A program made the position numbers and the translations under genes. From positions 1-64,000 of the forward strand of contig NZ_LBMU02000025.1 in the NCBI RefSeq assembly GCF_001005085.2: 64,000 nt of DNA, given 5' to 3'. The DNA comes from Streptomyces humi (GTDB lineage: Bacteria; Actinomycetota; Actinomycetes; Streptomycetales; Streptomycetaceae). The notes under the pieces are model-generated. The model had not been told where the DNA came from and did no database searches. It worked only from the letters and a program-made list of their open reading frames with translations. Below, piece after piece: positions 1 to 9,612 of the stretch (positions are counted from its first letter, which is position 1; each line of letters begins with the position of its first letter).

Positions 1-408
1 CACCTGAAGGACCCGCAGATCATGCTCTTCGAGACCGCCAAGGGCGTCCGCATCGACCTGGAGGTCTTCGTCAACTGCCAGTACGGCTACGACATCCAGT
101 GCGAGACCGTCGGCGAGGAGGGCCTGGTCCGGCTGCCCGACCCGGCCACCGCCGGGGTCCGAACCGCCGGCCAGCACAGCACCGCCGTCCTCACCGACTG
201 GGTGGGCCGCTTCCGTGACGCCTTCGACACCGAGTTCCGCGAGTGGATCGCGAGCATCGCCACCGGCAGTGAGCCCACCGGTCCCTCCTCCTGGGACGGC
301 TACGCCGCCACCGTCATCTCCAACGCGACCGTCGAGGCGCGCAGGTCGGGCGGCATCGTCAGCACGGACCTGAAGCCCCGGCCCGCGTTCTACGGCGGCA
401 CCGAGTGA
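1..408 (+). CDS. Gfo/Idh/MocA-family oxidoreductase, C-terminal part
   Basis: This is the C-terminal 135 residues of an NAD(P)-dependent sugar or inositol dehydrogenase; the Rossmann domain lies before base 1. The frame is open from the first base. The segment reading ETAKGVRIDLEVFVNCQYGY, followed by a conserved CETVGEEG strand, is typical of the C-terminal alpha/beta domain of inositol 2-dehydrogenase-like proteins (family knowledge). It converges on the ABC transporter operon that ends at 506. With the importer and isomerases nearby it probably belongs to the same polyol or sugar catabolic locus (inference). Substrate cannot be told from the fragment. Confidence 0.85.
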   Translation, partial: HLKDPQIMLFETAKGVRIDLEVFVNCQYGYDIQCETVGEEGLVRLPDPATAGVRTAGQHSTAVLTDWVGRFRDAFDTEFREWIASIATGSEPTGPSSWDGYAATVISNATVEARRSGGIVSTDLKPRPAFYGGTE

Positions 409-505
409 GCACCGGCTCCGGCGCCCTGCCCGCCTGACACGGACGACACGACGCCGAACGCCGCGGTCGGCTCCGGCGCCGTGCCGCCGTGAGGCGCACG
501 CGCAC

Positions 506-1303
<798 letters not shown>

Positions 1304-1306
1304 GGG

Positions 1307-2371
1307 TCATGCCTTCTTCGCGGTGCGGGGCTTGTAGGACAGGGCGAGGCGGCGGAACGTGTTGTTCATCAGGACCGCGGCCAGGATGAGGATGCCGAGG
1401 ATCAGGCTGGCCCAGTCGGAGTTCCAGCCGGTGTAGTAGATGCCCTGGTTGACGATCGCGAACGTCAGGGTGCCCAGGACGACGCCGAACACGGAGCCGT
1501 AGCCACCCGTCAGCAGCACGCCCCCCACCACCACGGCGATGATGGAGTTGAAGACGAAGGACTGGCCGTTGGCGACCTGGGCGCCGTTGTAGAGGATCGT
1601 CTGGATCACGCCGACCAGCGCCGCTCCGAGACCGCTGGCCATGTAGAGCGCGATCTTCACCCGGTCGACGGGGATGCCGGTGGCGCGGGCGCTCTCCTTG
1701 TCGCCGCCGATGGCGAAGATCCAGTTCCCGTACTTCATCAGTTGCAGCAGCACCGTGACCACGGCGGCGATGCCCAGCCACCAGAAGACCGCCACCTCGA
1801 ACTGGCCGGCGATCAGGGTGCCGAACAGCGCCTTGGAGAGCGGGTCGGGGCTGACCGGGACGCTGGTGGTGCCGGTCGTGACCCGGGACAGGCCCAGGGT
1901 CAGGCCCGCCATGCCGGAGAGTGTGGCCAGCGTGATGACCAGCGAGGGGACGTTGGTGCGGGTGACGAGTACGCCGTTGAGGAGACCGACCAGCAACCCC
2001 AGCCCGAGGGCGAGGAGGATGCCGACGATCATCGGGGCGCCCCAGTGCCCGGAGACGATCGCCAGCGTCATGGAGCTGCCCGCCAGCACCGAGCCGACGG
2101 ACACGTCCAGCTCGCCGGCGATCATCAGCAGGCCGACCGGGATCGCGATGATGCCCAGCTCGGCGGCGATGTTCAGCCAACTCGCCGCGCCCGCGGGAGC
2201 CAGGAACTTGGTGCCGCCGAAGATCGCGAAGAAGACGAAGACCGTGAGGGTTCCGATGAGCGCGCCGGCCTCGGGACGGTGCCGCAACTGCCCCAGCACG
2301 CTCTCGGACTGCTTCGGTGGGGCGACGGCGGTCTCTTTCTCGGCCGTCGTGTCAGGAAGTGAGGTTGTCAT
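1307..2371 (-). CDS. Sugar ABC transporter permease (RbsC type)
   Basis: A 354-aa integral membrane permease of the ribose/xylose/inositol (BPD_transp_2) family. After a charged cytoplasmic N-terminus of about 35 residues there are roughly ten hydrophobic segments, and the family segments GELDVSVGSVLAGSS and GGDKESARATGIPVDRVK (the ATPase-coupling loop) are present. It forms the channel used by the lipoprotein at 2470-3555. An AAAGG ribosome site sits about 12 bases before the ATG. A strong hairpin separates it from the binding-protein gene and may lower its expression relative to that gene (inference). Confidence 0.93.
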   Translation of the reverse strand: MTTSLPDTTAEKETAVAPPKQSESVLGQLRHRPEAGALIGTLTVFVFFAIFGGTKFLAPAGAASWLNIAAELGIIAIPVGLLMIAGELDVSVGSVLAGSSMTLAIVSGHWGAPMIVGILLALGLGLLVGLLNGVLVTRTNVPSLVITLATLSGMAGLTLGLSRVTTGTTSVPVSPDPLSKALFGTLIAGQFEVAVFWWLGIAAVVTVLLQLMKYGNWIFAIGGDKESARATGIPVDRVKIALYMASGLGAALVGVIQTILYNGAQVANGQSFVFNSIIAVVVGGVLLTGGYGSVFGVVLGTLTFAIVNQGIYYTGWNSDWASLILGILILAAVLMNNTFRRLALSYKPRTAKKA

Positions 2372-2430
2372 CGGAGTGAAGTCACCTTTGGGAATCCGGT
2401 TGTGCCGCGAGCAGGTTCGGGGGGGGGAGG

Positions 2431-2460
2431 GGTGCCGGGCCCGGGGAGAGGCCCGGCACC
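2431..2460 (-). terminator. Intra-operon stem-loop between binding-protein and permease genes
   Basis: An 11-bp perfect stem GGTGCCGGGCC / GGCCCGGCACC with an 8-nt loop lies just after the stop of the binding-protein gene (2470). In sugar ABC operons such hairpins commonly stabilise the upstream message or partly terminate transcription, so the binding protein is made in excess. That role is inferred. Confidence 0.6.
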
Positions 2461-2469
2461 GGTGGGTGG

Positions 2470-3555
2470 TCAGCGCACGCCGGCCTTGGTGCCCGCGATG
2501 GCCTTGTCGACGTTGTCCTTGGTGACCAGCAGCGGGCCGGTCAGGATCGGGTTCTGCGGCGGGAGCACGCCGTAGGAGAGGTACTGGTCGGCCATCGAGA
2601 CGACGTAGAAGCCCTGGAGGTAGGGCTGTTGGTCGATGGCGAAGAGCTCGGTGCCGGCCTTGATGCGGTCGAGCTGGCTCTGTGAGAGGTCGAAGGTGCC
2701 GAGCTTGACCTTGCTGCCGACGCCCGCCTGCTTGATGGCCGCGGCCGCGCTGTCGGCGTCGCCGACGGCGATGGTCACCACGGCGTCGATGCTGCTGTCC
2801 TTGAGCAGCGCCGCCTTGATGGCCTGGGTGACGGCGGAGGGGTTGCCGAAGTTGGAGGAGGGCAGCGGGAGTTGCCTGGACGCGGAGCCCTTGCCTGCGG
2901 CACCGTCCTTGATGCCCTTGCAGCGGGCCTCCTGGTTGGCGGAGCCGGGCACGGTGTTGATGCAGAGGATGTTCTTGGCGCCCTGTTCGGCGAACTCGGC
3001 GCCGCCGGCCCTGCCCGCCTGGTAGTCGTCCGAGCCGATGTACTTCACGGCACCGACCTTGTCGGCGGCGGTGATGCCGCCGGAGTTGTAGATGAAGACC
3101 GTGATGCCCTTGGCGACGGCCTCCTTGATCGCGGAGTCCTGGTTCTCGGGCACCCAGTCCGGCACCAGGATCGCCGACGGGTTCTGCGAGACGGCCGTCC
3201 GGGTGAGCTTGGCGACGTCGGGGCCGAGGTTGTCGTAGTTGGCCGGGCCGAGGTAGGTGACCGAGCCGCCACCGGCCTTGACCAGCTTCGCCGCGTCCTC
3301 GACACCCCGCTTGACCGTGGAGAAGAAAGGATCGTCCGACTTGCCGCCGATGACGAAGATGGAGACCTTGCCGGTCTTCGCGGTGGTCTTACCGCCCCCG
3401 GCCGAGGCCGTCGCCGGGCTCATGTCGTCGCCGCCCGCCTTGCCGCTGGCGCACCCGGTCAGCGCGGTGGCCGCCAGGGCGAGCAGGCTCACCGCGGTCA
3501 GGCCGCTTCTGGAGAGACGGCGGCCGAAGGGCGGCCGGGTCTGCGTGCGTTCCAT
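2470..3555 (-). CDS. Sugar ABC transporter substrate-binding lipoprotein
   Basis: A 361-aa periplasmic-binding-protein type 1 (RbsB-like) lipoprotein. Residues 1-35 form a Tat/Sec-like signal (arginine-rich start, hydrophobic core) ending in a lipobox LTGC, so the protein should be lipid-anchored outside the membrane. The mature part starts with VSIFVIGGKSDDPFFSTVK, the first strand of the ribose-binding fold, and keeps the AVVTIAVGDADSAAAAIKQA segment before the hinge. It is first in the importer operon. A LacI-type palindrome at 3808 lies about 250 bp upstream. The ligand is unknown; the neighbouring dehydrogenases and isomerases point to a sugar or polyol. Confidence 0.93.
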   Translation of the reverse strand: MERTQTRPPFGRRLSRSGLTAVSLLALAATALTGCASGKAGGDDMSPATASAGGGKTTAKTGKVSIFVIGGKSDDPFFSTVKRGVEDAAKLVKAGGGSVTYLGPANYDNLGPDVAKLTRTAVSQNPSAILVPDWVPENQDSAIKEAVAKGITVFIYNSGGITAADKVGAVKYIGSDDYQAGRAGGAEFAEQGAKNILCINTVPGSANQEARCKGIKDGAAGKGSASRQLPLPSSNFGNPSAVTQAIKAALLKDSSIDAVVTIAVGDADSAAAAIKQAGVGSKVKLGTFDLSQSQLDRIKAGTELFAIDQQPYLQGFYVVSMADQYLSYGVLPPQNPILTGPLLVTKDNVDKAIAGTKAGVR

Positions 3556-3999
3556 GTGCTGGGTGCTCCTTCGTGAGATGCCGGGCGGTGCGTGAGCGGG
3601 GCCGGGCAGTGCAGGGCTCGGGATGTGCGGGTGTGCGAAGCGGTTCGCACACGGGCCTGTGGAAAGGCCGGCACGTTCGCGGTGGCGGATGCTTCGCCCG
3701 GACGGGCCGCGGAGGTGTCGGCGATCAGCGGAACGGCTCGTCGCGGGTCTCCCGGCACCGGTCGCGGCGATACCGGACGCAAGGGCGAGTGAGAGTTCCG
3801 CGCTGTTTTAAATCGCTTTAAGGGGTGGCCAGAGCATGCTTGCGTTTCCGATACGTGTCAAGGCTCTGCCCGCGAATGCGCATACTCCCGTTATTCGCCC
3901 CGGCAAAAGCTGTATTGGCCATGCAATGACGGCCGACGCGGTCGCGTCCCGGGGCGCGCACGGCCGACTCCGGCGGTGCGGTGGGGTGGTGAAGCCGGA
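3556..3999. other. Intergenic region with the importer promoter and a LacI-type operator
   Basis: These 444 bp separate the binding-protein gene from the end of the LacI gene. No credible coding frame is seen. The stretch around 3800-3900 is clearly more AT-rich than the surroundings and contains the operator-like site at 3808-3821. It most likely holds the importer promoter and a long 5' leader. Confidence 0.6.
3808..3821. promoter_or_regulatory. Putative LacI-family operator (TTAAATCGCTTTAA)
   Basis: A near-perfect palindrome, one base away from the perfect site TTAAAGCGCTTTAA at 5103-5116. LacI/GalR proteins bind palindromes with a central CG, as here. The two sites flank the lacI-like gene and precede the importer and the dehydrogenase operon respectively, so they are likely targets of that repressor (inference). 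Confidence 0.65.
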
Positions 4000-5034
4000 T
4001 CAGCGCGGGGGTGCCGTCGTCCCGCGGACGACGAGGGAGGGGGCGAGGACGATCTCGCGGGAGGCGCTGCGGCCTCGGTCGAGGCGTTCCACCGCGGCCA
4101 GTACGGCCTGGCGGGCCTGCTCTTCGGCCTCCTGGCTGACGGTGGTCAGGTCGAAGCAGGTCAGCCGGGAGAGGGTGTCGTCGTCATAGCCCACGACGGA
4201 GACCTCGCCCGGAATGGCGACACCGGCCCCCCGCAGGGCCGTGAGCATGCCGATGGCACTGCGGTCGTTGAACGTGACGACGGCGGTGGGCAGATCGCCG
4301 CTGTCGAGCAGGTGCTTGCCGACCCGGTCACCGGCCTCCTCGGTGAGGTCGCCGTGCAGGATCCTGATCTGCGCGTCGAGGCCGTGGCCACGCATGGCGG
4401 CGCGGTAGCCGCGGCGCCGGTCGGTGGCGATGACGCCCTTGCCTCCGTCGACGTAGACGATCGCGCGGTGGCCGAGCCCCACCAGGTGGTCGACGATCTG
4501 GCCCACGCCGTCGTCGTCGGCGCTGCGTACGACGTCGAGACCGGCCCCGGACACCCGGCGGCCCAGCGAGATGACCGGCACCTGACGGCCGAGGTCGGCG
4601 AGGACGGCGGCGGGGGCCACCGGGCCGAGGAGGATCAGCGCCTCGCACCGGAAGGCCAGCAGGGTCTCGATGGCGGTGCTCTCGGTACGGGTCCGGGTGT
4701 GGGTGCTCAGGACGAGGTCGTAGCCGACCTCCTCGGCCGCCGTGTGCAGGTGCTCGACCAGTTCGGCCTGGAAGGCGCTGTGGACGTCGATCATGACGCC
4801 GAGCAGCCGGCTGCGCTTGCTGGCCAGGGCGCTGGCGGTGCGGTCCGGGCGGTAGCCGAGGTCGGCGGCCGCCTTCAGGACCCGCTGCCGGGTGCGCTCG
4901 CTGGGGCCCGGGACGCCTCGCAGCACGAGTGACACCGATGCCGTGGAGAGGCCGACCCGGGCGGCGACGTCCTCCAGCCGGGGACGCGAGGCGCCGAGGG
5001 CGCCCGTGGGGGCGTCCGAACCGGTCCCGTCCAC
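4000..5034 (-). CDS. LacI-family transcriptional regulator
   Basis: A 344-aa repressor. The N-terminal helix-turn-helix and hinge are clear: PRLEDVAARVGLSTASVSLVL near residues 18-38, then RTRQRVLKAAADLGYRPDRTA. The remainder is a periplasmic-binding-protein-like sugar-sensing domain ending VVRGTTAPPR. The GTG start is 13 residues before the HTH. It sits between the importer operon and the oxidoreductase/isomerase operon, and TTAAA-type palindromes occur before both. It probably represses both until the transported sugar or a product binds (inference). Confidence 0.93.
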   Translation of the reverse strand: MDGTGSDAPTGALGASRPRLEDVAARVGLSTASVSLVLRGVPGPSERTRQRVLKAAADLGYRPDRTASALASKRSRLLGVMIDVHSAFQAELVEHLHTAAEEVGYDLVLSTHTRTRTESTAIETLLAFRCEALILLGPVAPAAVLADLGRQVPVISLGRRVSGAGLDVVRSADDDGVGQIVDHLVGLGHRAIVYVDGGKGVIATDRRRGYRAAMRGHGLDAQIRILHGDLTEEAGDRVGKHLLDSGDLPTAVVTFNDRSAIGMLTALRGAGVAIPGEVSVVGYDDDTLSRLTCFDLTTVSQEAEEQARQAVLAAVERLDRGRSASREIVLAPSLVVRGTTAPPR

Positions 5035-5102
5035 GCGGCCTCCCGTCGATCTGCGGCGACACCCTTGACATCCGCCAGTGGCCCCGCAGATAGTACCAGC
5101 AC

Positions 5103-5116
5103 TTAAAGCGCTTTAA
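5103..5116. promoter_or_regulatory. Putative LacI-family operator (TTAAAGCGCTTTAA)
   Basis: A perfect 14-bp palindrome between the divergent lacI gene (start 5034) and the dehydrogenase gene (start 5217). It could serve autoregulation and control of the operon at 5217 together. One base differs from the site at 3808. Confidence 0.7.
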
Positions 5117-5216
5117 ACGAGCTTGGCCGGTGAGCACCGGGAGACAGCCCGACTTCCGTGCCGCCCGGCCCCTTCCCCCTAGTCACGGCGCAGCCCCGCG
5201 CCGGAGAGGACCCCTC

Positions 5217-6398
5217 ATGAGCACACGACCGATCGGGGTGGCGGTCATCGGGGCCGGCATGGCGGGCCGCGCTCACCTCAACGGCTACCGGCAGGCGACG
5301 ACGCTGTACGGCCCCGGCCTGCCCGAGGTCCGGCTGGTCGCCGTCGCCGACGCCCATGAGCCCTTCGCCCTGGACGCCGCGCGCCGTTACGGCTTCGAGC
5401 GGGCCGAGACGGACTGGCGGGCGGTCGTCGAGGCCGACGACATCCACGCGGTCAGCGTCGTGGTCGCCAACCACCTGCACCGGGAGATCGTCGAGGCGCT
5501 GCTGGCGGCCGGCAAGCACGTGCTGTGCGAGAAGCCGCTCGCGCCGAGCACGGCCGACGCCGAGGCCATGGTGAAGGCCGCCGAGGGCACCGGTCTGGTG
5601 GCCGCGACCGGCTTCACCTTCCGCCGCTCGCCCGCGGTCAACGCCGTACGGCAGCAGGTGCTGGAGGGCTCGCTCGGGCCGGTCCAGCACTTCAACGGAC
5701 ACTACTGGTGCGACTACGGGCACGATCCGGACGCCCCCATGAGCTGGCGCTACCGGGGCGGCCCGGGGTCCGGGGCACTGTCCGACATCGGCAGCCACCT
5801 CATCGACCTCGGCGAGTACGTCTGCGGTCCGGTGCGGAGCGTGCAGGGCGCCGTGCTCTCCACCCAGGTGCGAGAGCGGCCCGTACCGCTGGGCACGGCC
5901 GTCGGGCACTCGGCCGACGTGGCGGTGAGCCAGGAGCGCGAGCGGGTCGGGAACGACGACATCGCCACCTTCACCGCGACCTTCGCCTCCGGCGCCGTCG
6001 GGACCTTCTCGGTCTCGCGCATCGCCCGTGGCCTCGCCAACTCCCTGGGCTTCGAGGTGTTCACCGAGGGCGGTGCGGCCGCCTTCGAACTCTCGCGTGC
6101 CGCGGAGTTCACCATCGCCGACTCGGCGGCCGCCGGCCCGGTGGACGGCTACCGGCGTGTCGTGGTGGGCCCCGGCCACCCCTACATCGCGGGCGGTCTG
6201 CCCATGGACTTCCCGAGCGTCGGCCACGGCCAGCACGAGTTCTTCGTCTGGCAGGCCCGTGCCTTCCTGGAGCAGATCGCCGGCCTGGACCGCCTGCCCG
6301 CCTGCCCCACGCTCGCCGACGGCCTGCACAACCTGCGCGTCATCGACGCGGTCGTCGCCTCCGCGGACGCCGGCGGCACGGCCGTCACCGTCCCGTAG
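5217..6398 (+). CDS. Gfo/Idh/MocA-family oxidoreductase
   Basis: A 393-aa NAD(P)-dependent dehydrogenase of sugars or polyols. The start chosen is the ATG preceded by GGAGAGGA, which puts the protein right at the Rossmann motif GVAVIGAGMAGRAHLNGY. The conserved CEKPLAPS loop follows near residue 100 with the catalytic Lys; the C-terminal domain contains GSGALSDIGSHLIDLGEY. It heads a run of three catabolic genes ending at 8659. Because it sits with two TIM-barrel isomerases and a sugar importer, it probably oxidises the imported sugar to a keto-sugar (inference). Confidence 0.93.
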   Translation: MSTRPIGVAVIGAGMAGRAHLNGYRQATTLYGPGLPEVRLVAVADAHEPFALDAARRYGFERAETDWRAVVEADDIHAVSVVVANHLHREIVEALLAAGKHVLCEKPLAPSTADAEAMVKAAEGTGLVAATGFTFRRSPAVNAVRQQVLEGSLGPVQHFNGHYWCDYGHDPDAPMSWRYRGGPGSGALSDIGSHLIDLGEYVCGPVRSVQGAVLSTQVRERPVPLGTAVGHSADVAVSQERERVGNDDIATFTATFASGAVGTFSVSRIARGLANSLGFEVFTEGGAAAFELSRAAEFTIADSAAAGPVDGYRRVVVGPGHPYIAGGLPMDFPSVGHGQHEFFVWQARAFLEQIAGLDRLPACPTLADGLHNLRVIDAVVASADAGGTAVTVP

Positions 6399-6467
6399 CC
6401 CCGGGCCGTTCGCCCCGCCCGCACCGCACCCCCGAGAAGCCCCCGAGAAGGACCGAGGAAACACACG

Positions 6468-7481
6468 ATGAAGCTGGGCCTCTACAACGCGATCCTGCAC
6501 GACCGGCCGCTGCCCGAAGCCGTCAAGGTCGTCGCCGATCTCGGCCTGACCGGCCTCGAGATCAACACCGGCGGCTTCCTCCCGCCGGTGCACGTGCCGA
6601 CCTTCGACGACATCCTCGTCAGCGACACCGCCCGGGACGACTTCCTCGGCCTCTTCGAGGGCACCGGCGTGGCCATCGCCGGCCTCAACGCCAACGGCAA
6701 CCCGCTGCACCCGAACCCGGTCATCGGAGCGAAGCACGCCGAGGACGTCCGCCGCTCCATCCGCCTGGCCGAACGCCTCGGCCAGCACCGCCTGGTGACC
6801 ATGTCCGGCCTGCCCGGCGGTGAACCCGGCGCCACCCGCCCCAACTGGATCGTCAACGCCTGGAACTCCGCCGCCCTGGACGTGCTGGACCACCAGTGGA
6901 AGATCGCCGCGGACTTCTGGCGCGAGACCGACCGGCTCGCCCGTGACCACGACGTCAAGGTCGCCCTCGAACTCCACCCGCAGAATCTGGTCTTCAACTC
7001 CGCCGACGTGCACAAGCTGATCGAACTCACCGGTGCCACCCACGTGGGCGTCGAGCTGGACGCCTCGCACCTGTTCTGGCAGCAGATGGACCCGGTCGCC
7101 GTCGTCCGGCACCTCGGCGGACTCGTCTTCCACGCCGCCGCCAAGGACGTCCGGATCAACCCCGAGCACGCCGCCCTCCACGGCGTCCTCGACAACAGCT
7201 TCCGCCGCCTCTCCCCCGACGAGCCGCGCACCAACCTCGGCGGCGACGAGTGGGCCAACGAGTGGCCGAAGAACTCCGCATGGGACTTCGTCGCCCTCGG
7301 CAAGGGGCACGACGTGGCCTACTGGACGGAGTTCCTGCGCGCCCTGCACGAGGTCGACCCCGACATGCTGGTCAACATCGAGCACGAGGACACCGAACTG
7401 GACCGCGTCGAAGGCGTCGCCGTCGCCGCCGGCGTCCTCAAGGCCGCCGACGCGGCACTGCGGGAGTCCCTGCGGTCGTGA
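6468..7481 (+). CDS. Sugar phosphate isomerase/epimerase (xylose isomerase-like TIM barrel)
   Basis: A 337-aa protein of the AP_endonuc_2 / IolE-like family. It starts MKLGLYNAILHDRPLPEAVK, the first strand of the barrel. Metal-site segments are visible: KVALELHPQNLVFN (Glu ligand), HVGVELDASHLFWQQMDP (Asp/His) and VNIEHEDTELDR (final Glu). Such proteins isomerise or epimerise keto-sugars and commonly accompany Gfo/Idh dehydrogenases. An AGGAAA-type ribosome site precedes the ATG. It is the second gene of the operon. Confidence 0.92.
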   Translation: MKLGLYNAILHDRPLPEAVKVVADLGLTGLEINTGGFLPPVHVPTFDDILVSDTARDDFLGLFEGTGVAIAGLNANGNPLHPNPVIGAKHAEDVRRSIRLAERLGQHRLVTMSGLPGGEPGATRPNWIVNAWNSAALDVLDHQWKIAADFWRETDRLARDHDVKVALELHPQNLVFNSADVHKLIELTGATHVGVELDASHLFWQQMDPVAVVRHLGGLVFHAAAKDVRINPEHAALHGVLDNSFRRLSPDEPRTNLGGDEWANEWPKNSAWDFVALGKGHDVAYWTEFLRALHEVDPDMLVNIEHEDTELDRVEGVAVAAGVLKAADAALRESLRS

Positions 7482-7506
7482 TCACCTGGGCAGGCCATCC
7501 GTACGG

Positions 7507-7762
7507 GGCCAGGTCGTCCTGGTCACGGTGGCGGGCACCGGCACCGGCATCGGCCGGGCGATCGCCCGCGCGTTCCTGGAACAGGGAGCGAGCGTCGCGG
7601 TGCTCGGCCGCAGTCCCGAACCGCCGCGGGAGACCACGGCCGGCTTCGGTTCGTGCGGAGCCTCGCCCTCGGCCTGGGCGCTGTTCCTCGCGAGCCCTGA
7701 CGCCGGATACGTCACGGGAGCCGTGCTCCCTGTCGACGGCGGCACCGGCGCCTCCAGCGGCA
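7507..7762 (+). pseudogene. Internally deleted short-chain dehydrogenase remnant
   Basis: In one forward frame the sequence reads the SDR cofactor motif TGTGIGRAIARAFLEQGASV followed by LGRSPEP. After about 20 unrelated residues it jumps directly to the SDR C-terminal block FLASPDAGYVTGAVLPVDGG. The catalytic Ser-Tyr-Lys region (about 150 residues) is missing. No start codon or ribosome site precedes it and no stop ends the frame before the next gene. It fills the gap between the two isomerase genes and is read here as a deletion scar of a former operon gene. Confidence 0.75.
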
Positions 7763-7801
7763 CTCCCCGACCCCTGCGACACGAAGGAGCACCGAACCAC
7801 C

Positions 7802-8659
7802 ATGAAGATCGCCCTCGACCCCTACATGATTCGCCACGTCCCGCTGCTCGAACTGCCGGCCGTGGTGGCCGAGCTCGGCTACGAGTGGATCGAGCTGTCA
7901 CCGCGCGAGGACTTCATCCCCTTCTTCCGTCACCCGCGCGTCGACGACGGCACGGTCGCGAAGTTCCGCAAGTCCCTGGAGGCCGCGGGGGTCGGCGTCT
8001 CGTCCGTGCTGCCGCTGTTCCGCTGGTCCGGCCCGGACGAGGACGCCCGCCAGGCCGCCGTACGGTACTGGAAGCGGTCCATCGAGATCGCCGCGGACCT
8101 CGGGGTCACCAGCATGATCTCCGAGTTCAACGGACGCCCGGAGGACCCCGACCGCAGCGAGGCGCAGTTCTGGAAGTCGATGGACGAACTGCTGCCGCTG
8201 TTCGAGCGTGAGGGCATCAAGCTCGCCCTGGAGCCGCACCCCGACGACTTCATCGAGAACGGCTACGACGCGGTCAACCTGATCCGCGGAGTCAACCACC
8301 CCAACGTGAGCTTCCTCTACTGCGCCCCGCACACCTTCCACATCGGCGACGACGCCCCCGGCATCATCGAGTACGCGGGCGATCTCCTCACCCACGTCCA
8401 CCTGGCCGACGCCCTCGACCACACCGCGTCCTCCGGAAACCGGTACATCCTCAACCCGCCCGGCACCGCCGCCCGCGTCCACCAGCACCTCGACATGGGC
8501 GAGGGCGAGGTCGACTTCGACGAGCTCTTCCGCGAACTGCGGGGGAACGGCTTCGACGGCACCCTCACCGCCTGCGTCTTCGCCTGGGAGGAGAAGGCCA
8601 GGGAGTCCTCCCTGTTCATGCGGGAGAAGATCGACGAGTACCTGGCCGCCTGGCAGTGA
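7802..8659 (+). CDS. Sugar phosphate isomerase/epimerase (TIM barrel)
   Basis: A 285-aa xylose-isomerase-like TIM-barrel protein. The ATG follows GAAGGAG by 9 bases. It opens MKIALDPYMIRHVPLLELPA and contains the metal-site strands IKLALEPHPDDFIENGYDA, VSFLYCAPHTFHIGDDA, LTHVHLADALDH and the C-terminal GTLTACVFAWEE. It is distinct from the enzyme at 6468 and closer to IolE/IolI-type epimerases. The preceding 320 bases hold an SDR scar, suggesting the operon once had another dehydrogenase. Confidence 0.92.
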   Translation: MKIALDPYMIRHVPLLELPAVVAELGYEWIELSPREDFIPFFRHPRVDDGTVAKFRKSLEAAGVGVSSVLPLFRWSGPDEDARQAAVRYWKRSIEIAADLGVTSMISEFNGRPEDPDRSEAQFWKSMDELLPLFEREGIKLALEPHPDDFIENGYDAVNLIRGVNHPNVSFLYCAPHTFHIGDDAPGIIEYAGDLLTHVHLADALDHTASSGNRYILNPPGTAARVHQHLDMGEGEVDFDELFRELRGNGFDGTLTACVFAWEEKARESSLFMREKIDEYLAAWQ

Positions 8660-8719
8660 CCCCCGCGACAGACGCGCCGGAGGTCCAGGCCCGTTCCTCG
8701 GGGGTGCCGTAGGTGCGGT

Positions 8720-9612
8720 CGTCACGCCGACCGGCTCCGGCGTTCGGCACGCCGGGACGTGAGGCGAAGCAGGTCTCGCGGTAGCGGGTGCCGTCGGGGT
8801 CGTTCCAGAAGGCCAGCGGCATCGACGGCATGGGCCGGGTGATCACCAGCTCACCGACCTGATCCACCACCGGCATACCCTGGGCGTCGTGCGCGGCCAG
8901 CGCCACGCCCAGCTGCGGGGGCGACAACTCTCCAGCCCACACCGGGGTGTTGGGCGCGCTGCCCGCGAATCCGGAGACCACGTCCGTGCCGCCGCTGACG
9001 GAGACCGGCAGCGCGGAGCCGGTGCAGCCGACCACGCGGATCGCCGACAGGTCGTGCACGGACGGGTCGATACCGGACTTGGCCATGCCCAGCAGGTGCT
9101 GGGGGCTGGTGTCGAAGACGGTGACCCGGTGCCGGGCGGCCAGCTCCCACAGCACGTCGGGCTTGGCCACGGGGGCCGGGCTGCCGTCGTACGTGCAGGT
9201 CGTGGCACCCGTCAGGAGGGTGGAGACGACGAGGTTCCACATCATCCAGTGGGTGGTGGTGTACCAAAGGAGACGGTCGCCGGGACCGAGGTCCGAGTGC
9301 AGGCCGAGGGTCTTCAGGTGCTCCACCAGCACACCGCCGTGCCCGTGCACGATGCCCTTGGGCGGTCCGGTGGTGCCGGAGGAGAAGACGACCCACAGCG
9401 GATGGTCGAACGGCACGGCGGGTTCGAGCTGGCCGAAGCGGTCGGCGGCCGCCCGCGGTCATCGACTTCAAGGTCCCCGACGAGCGCGACAACGCCTCGA
9501 CCACCAAGGTCGAGGTCAGGTGCAGAGCGGCGTAGTCGGTGCCGCCCTTCCCGGCCCGGCGGGCGAAGTCCATGATGCGGCTGTCGGAGACGGCCCGCGG
9601 ATCGGGCGTCAT
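8720..9612 (-). pseudogene. Acetoacetyl-CoA synthetase, fragmented
   Basis: Pieces of an AMP-forming acyl-CoA ligase lie on the minus strand. An N-terminal piece (from ATG 9612, reading PDPRAVSDSRIMDFARRAG) is out of frame with the main piece (about 9455 down to 8750). The latter holds FSSGTTGPPKGIVHGHGG (P-loop), GCTGSALPVSVSGGTDVVSG and VGELVITRPMPSMPLAFWND. About 200 residues between them and the whole C-terminal domain with the catalytic Lys are missing. The 5' ATG overlaps the hydroxylase stop (ATGA), so the gene was once the fourth member of that operon. A short forward-strand reading VIDFKVPDERDNASTTKVEV replaces the lost middle and was not identified. Confidence 0.82.
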
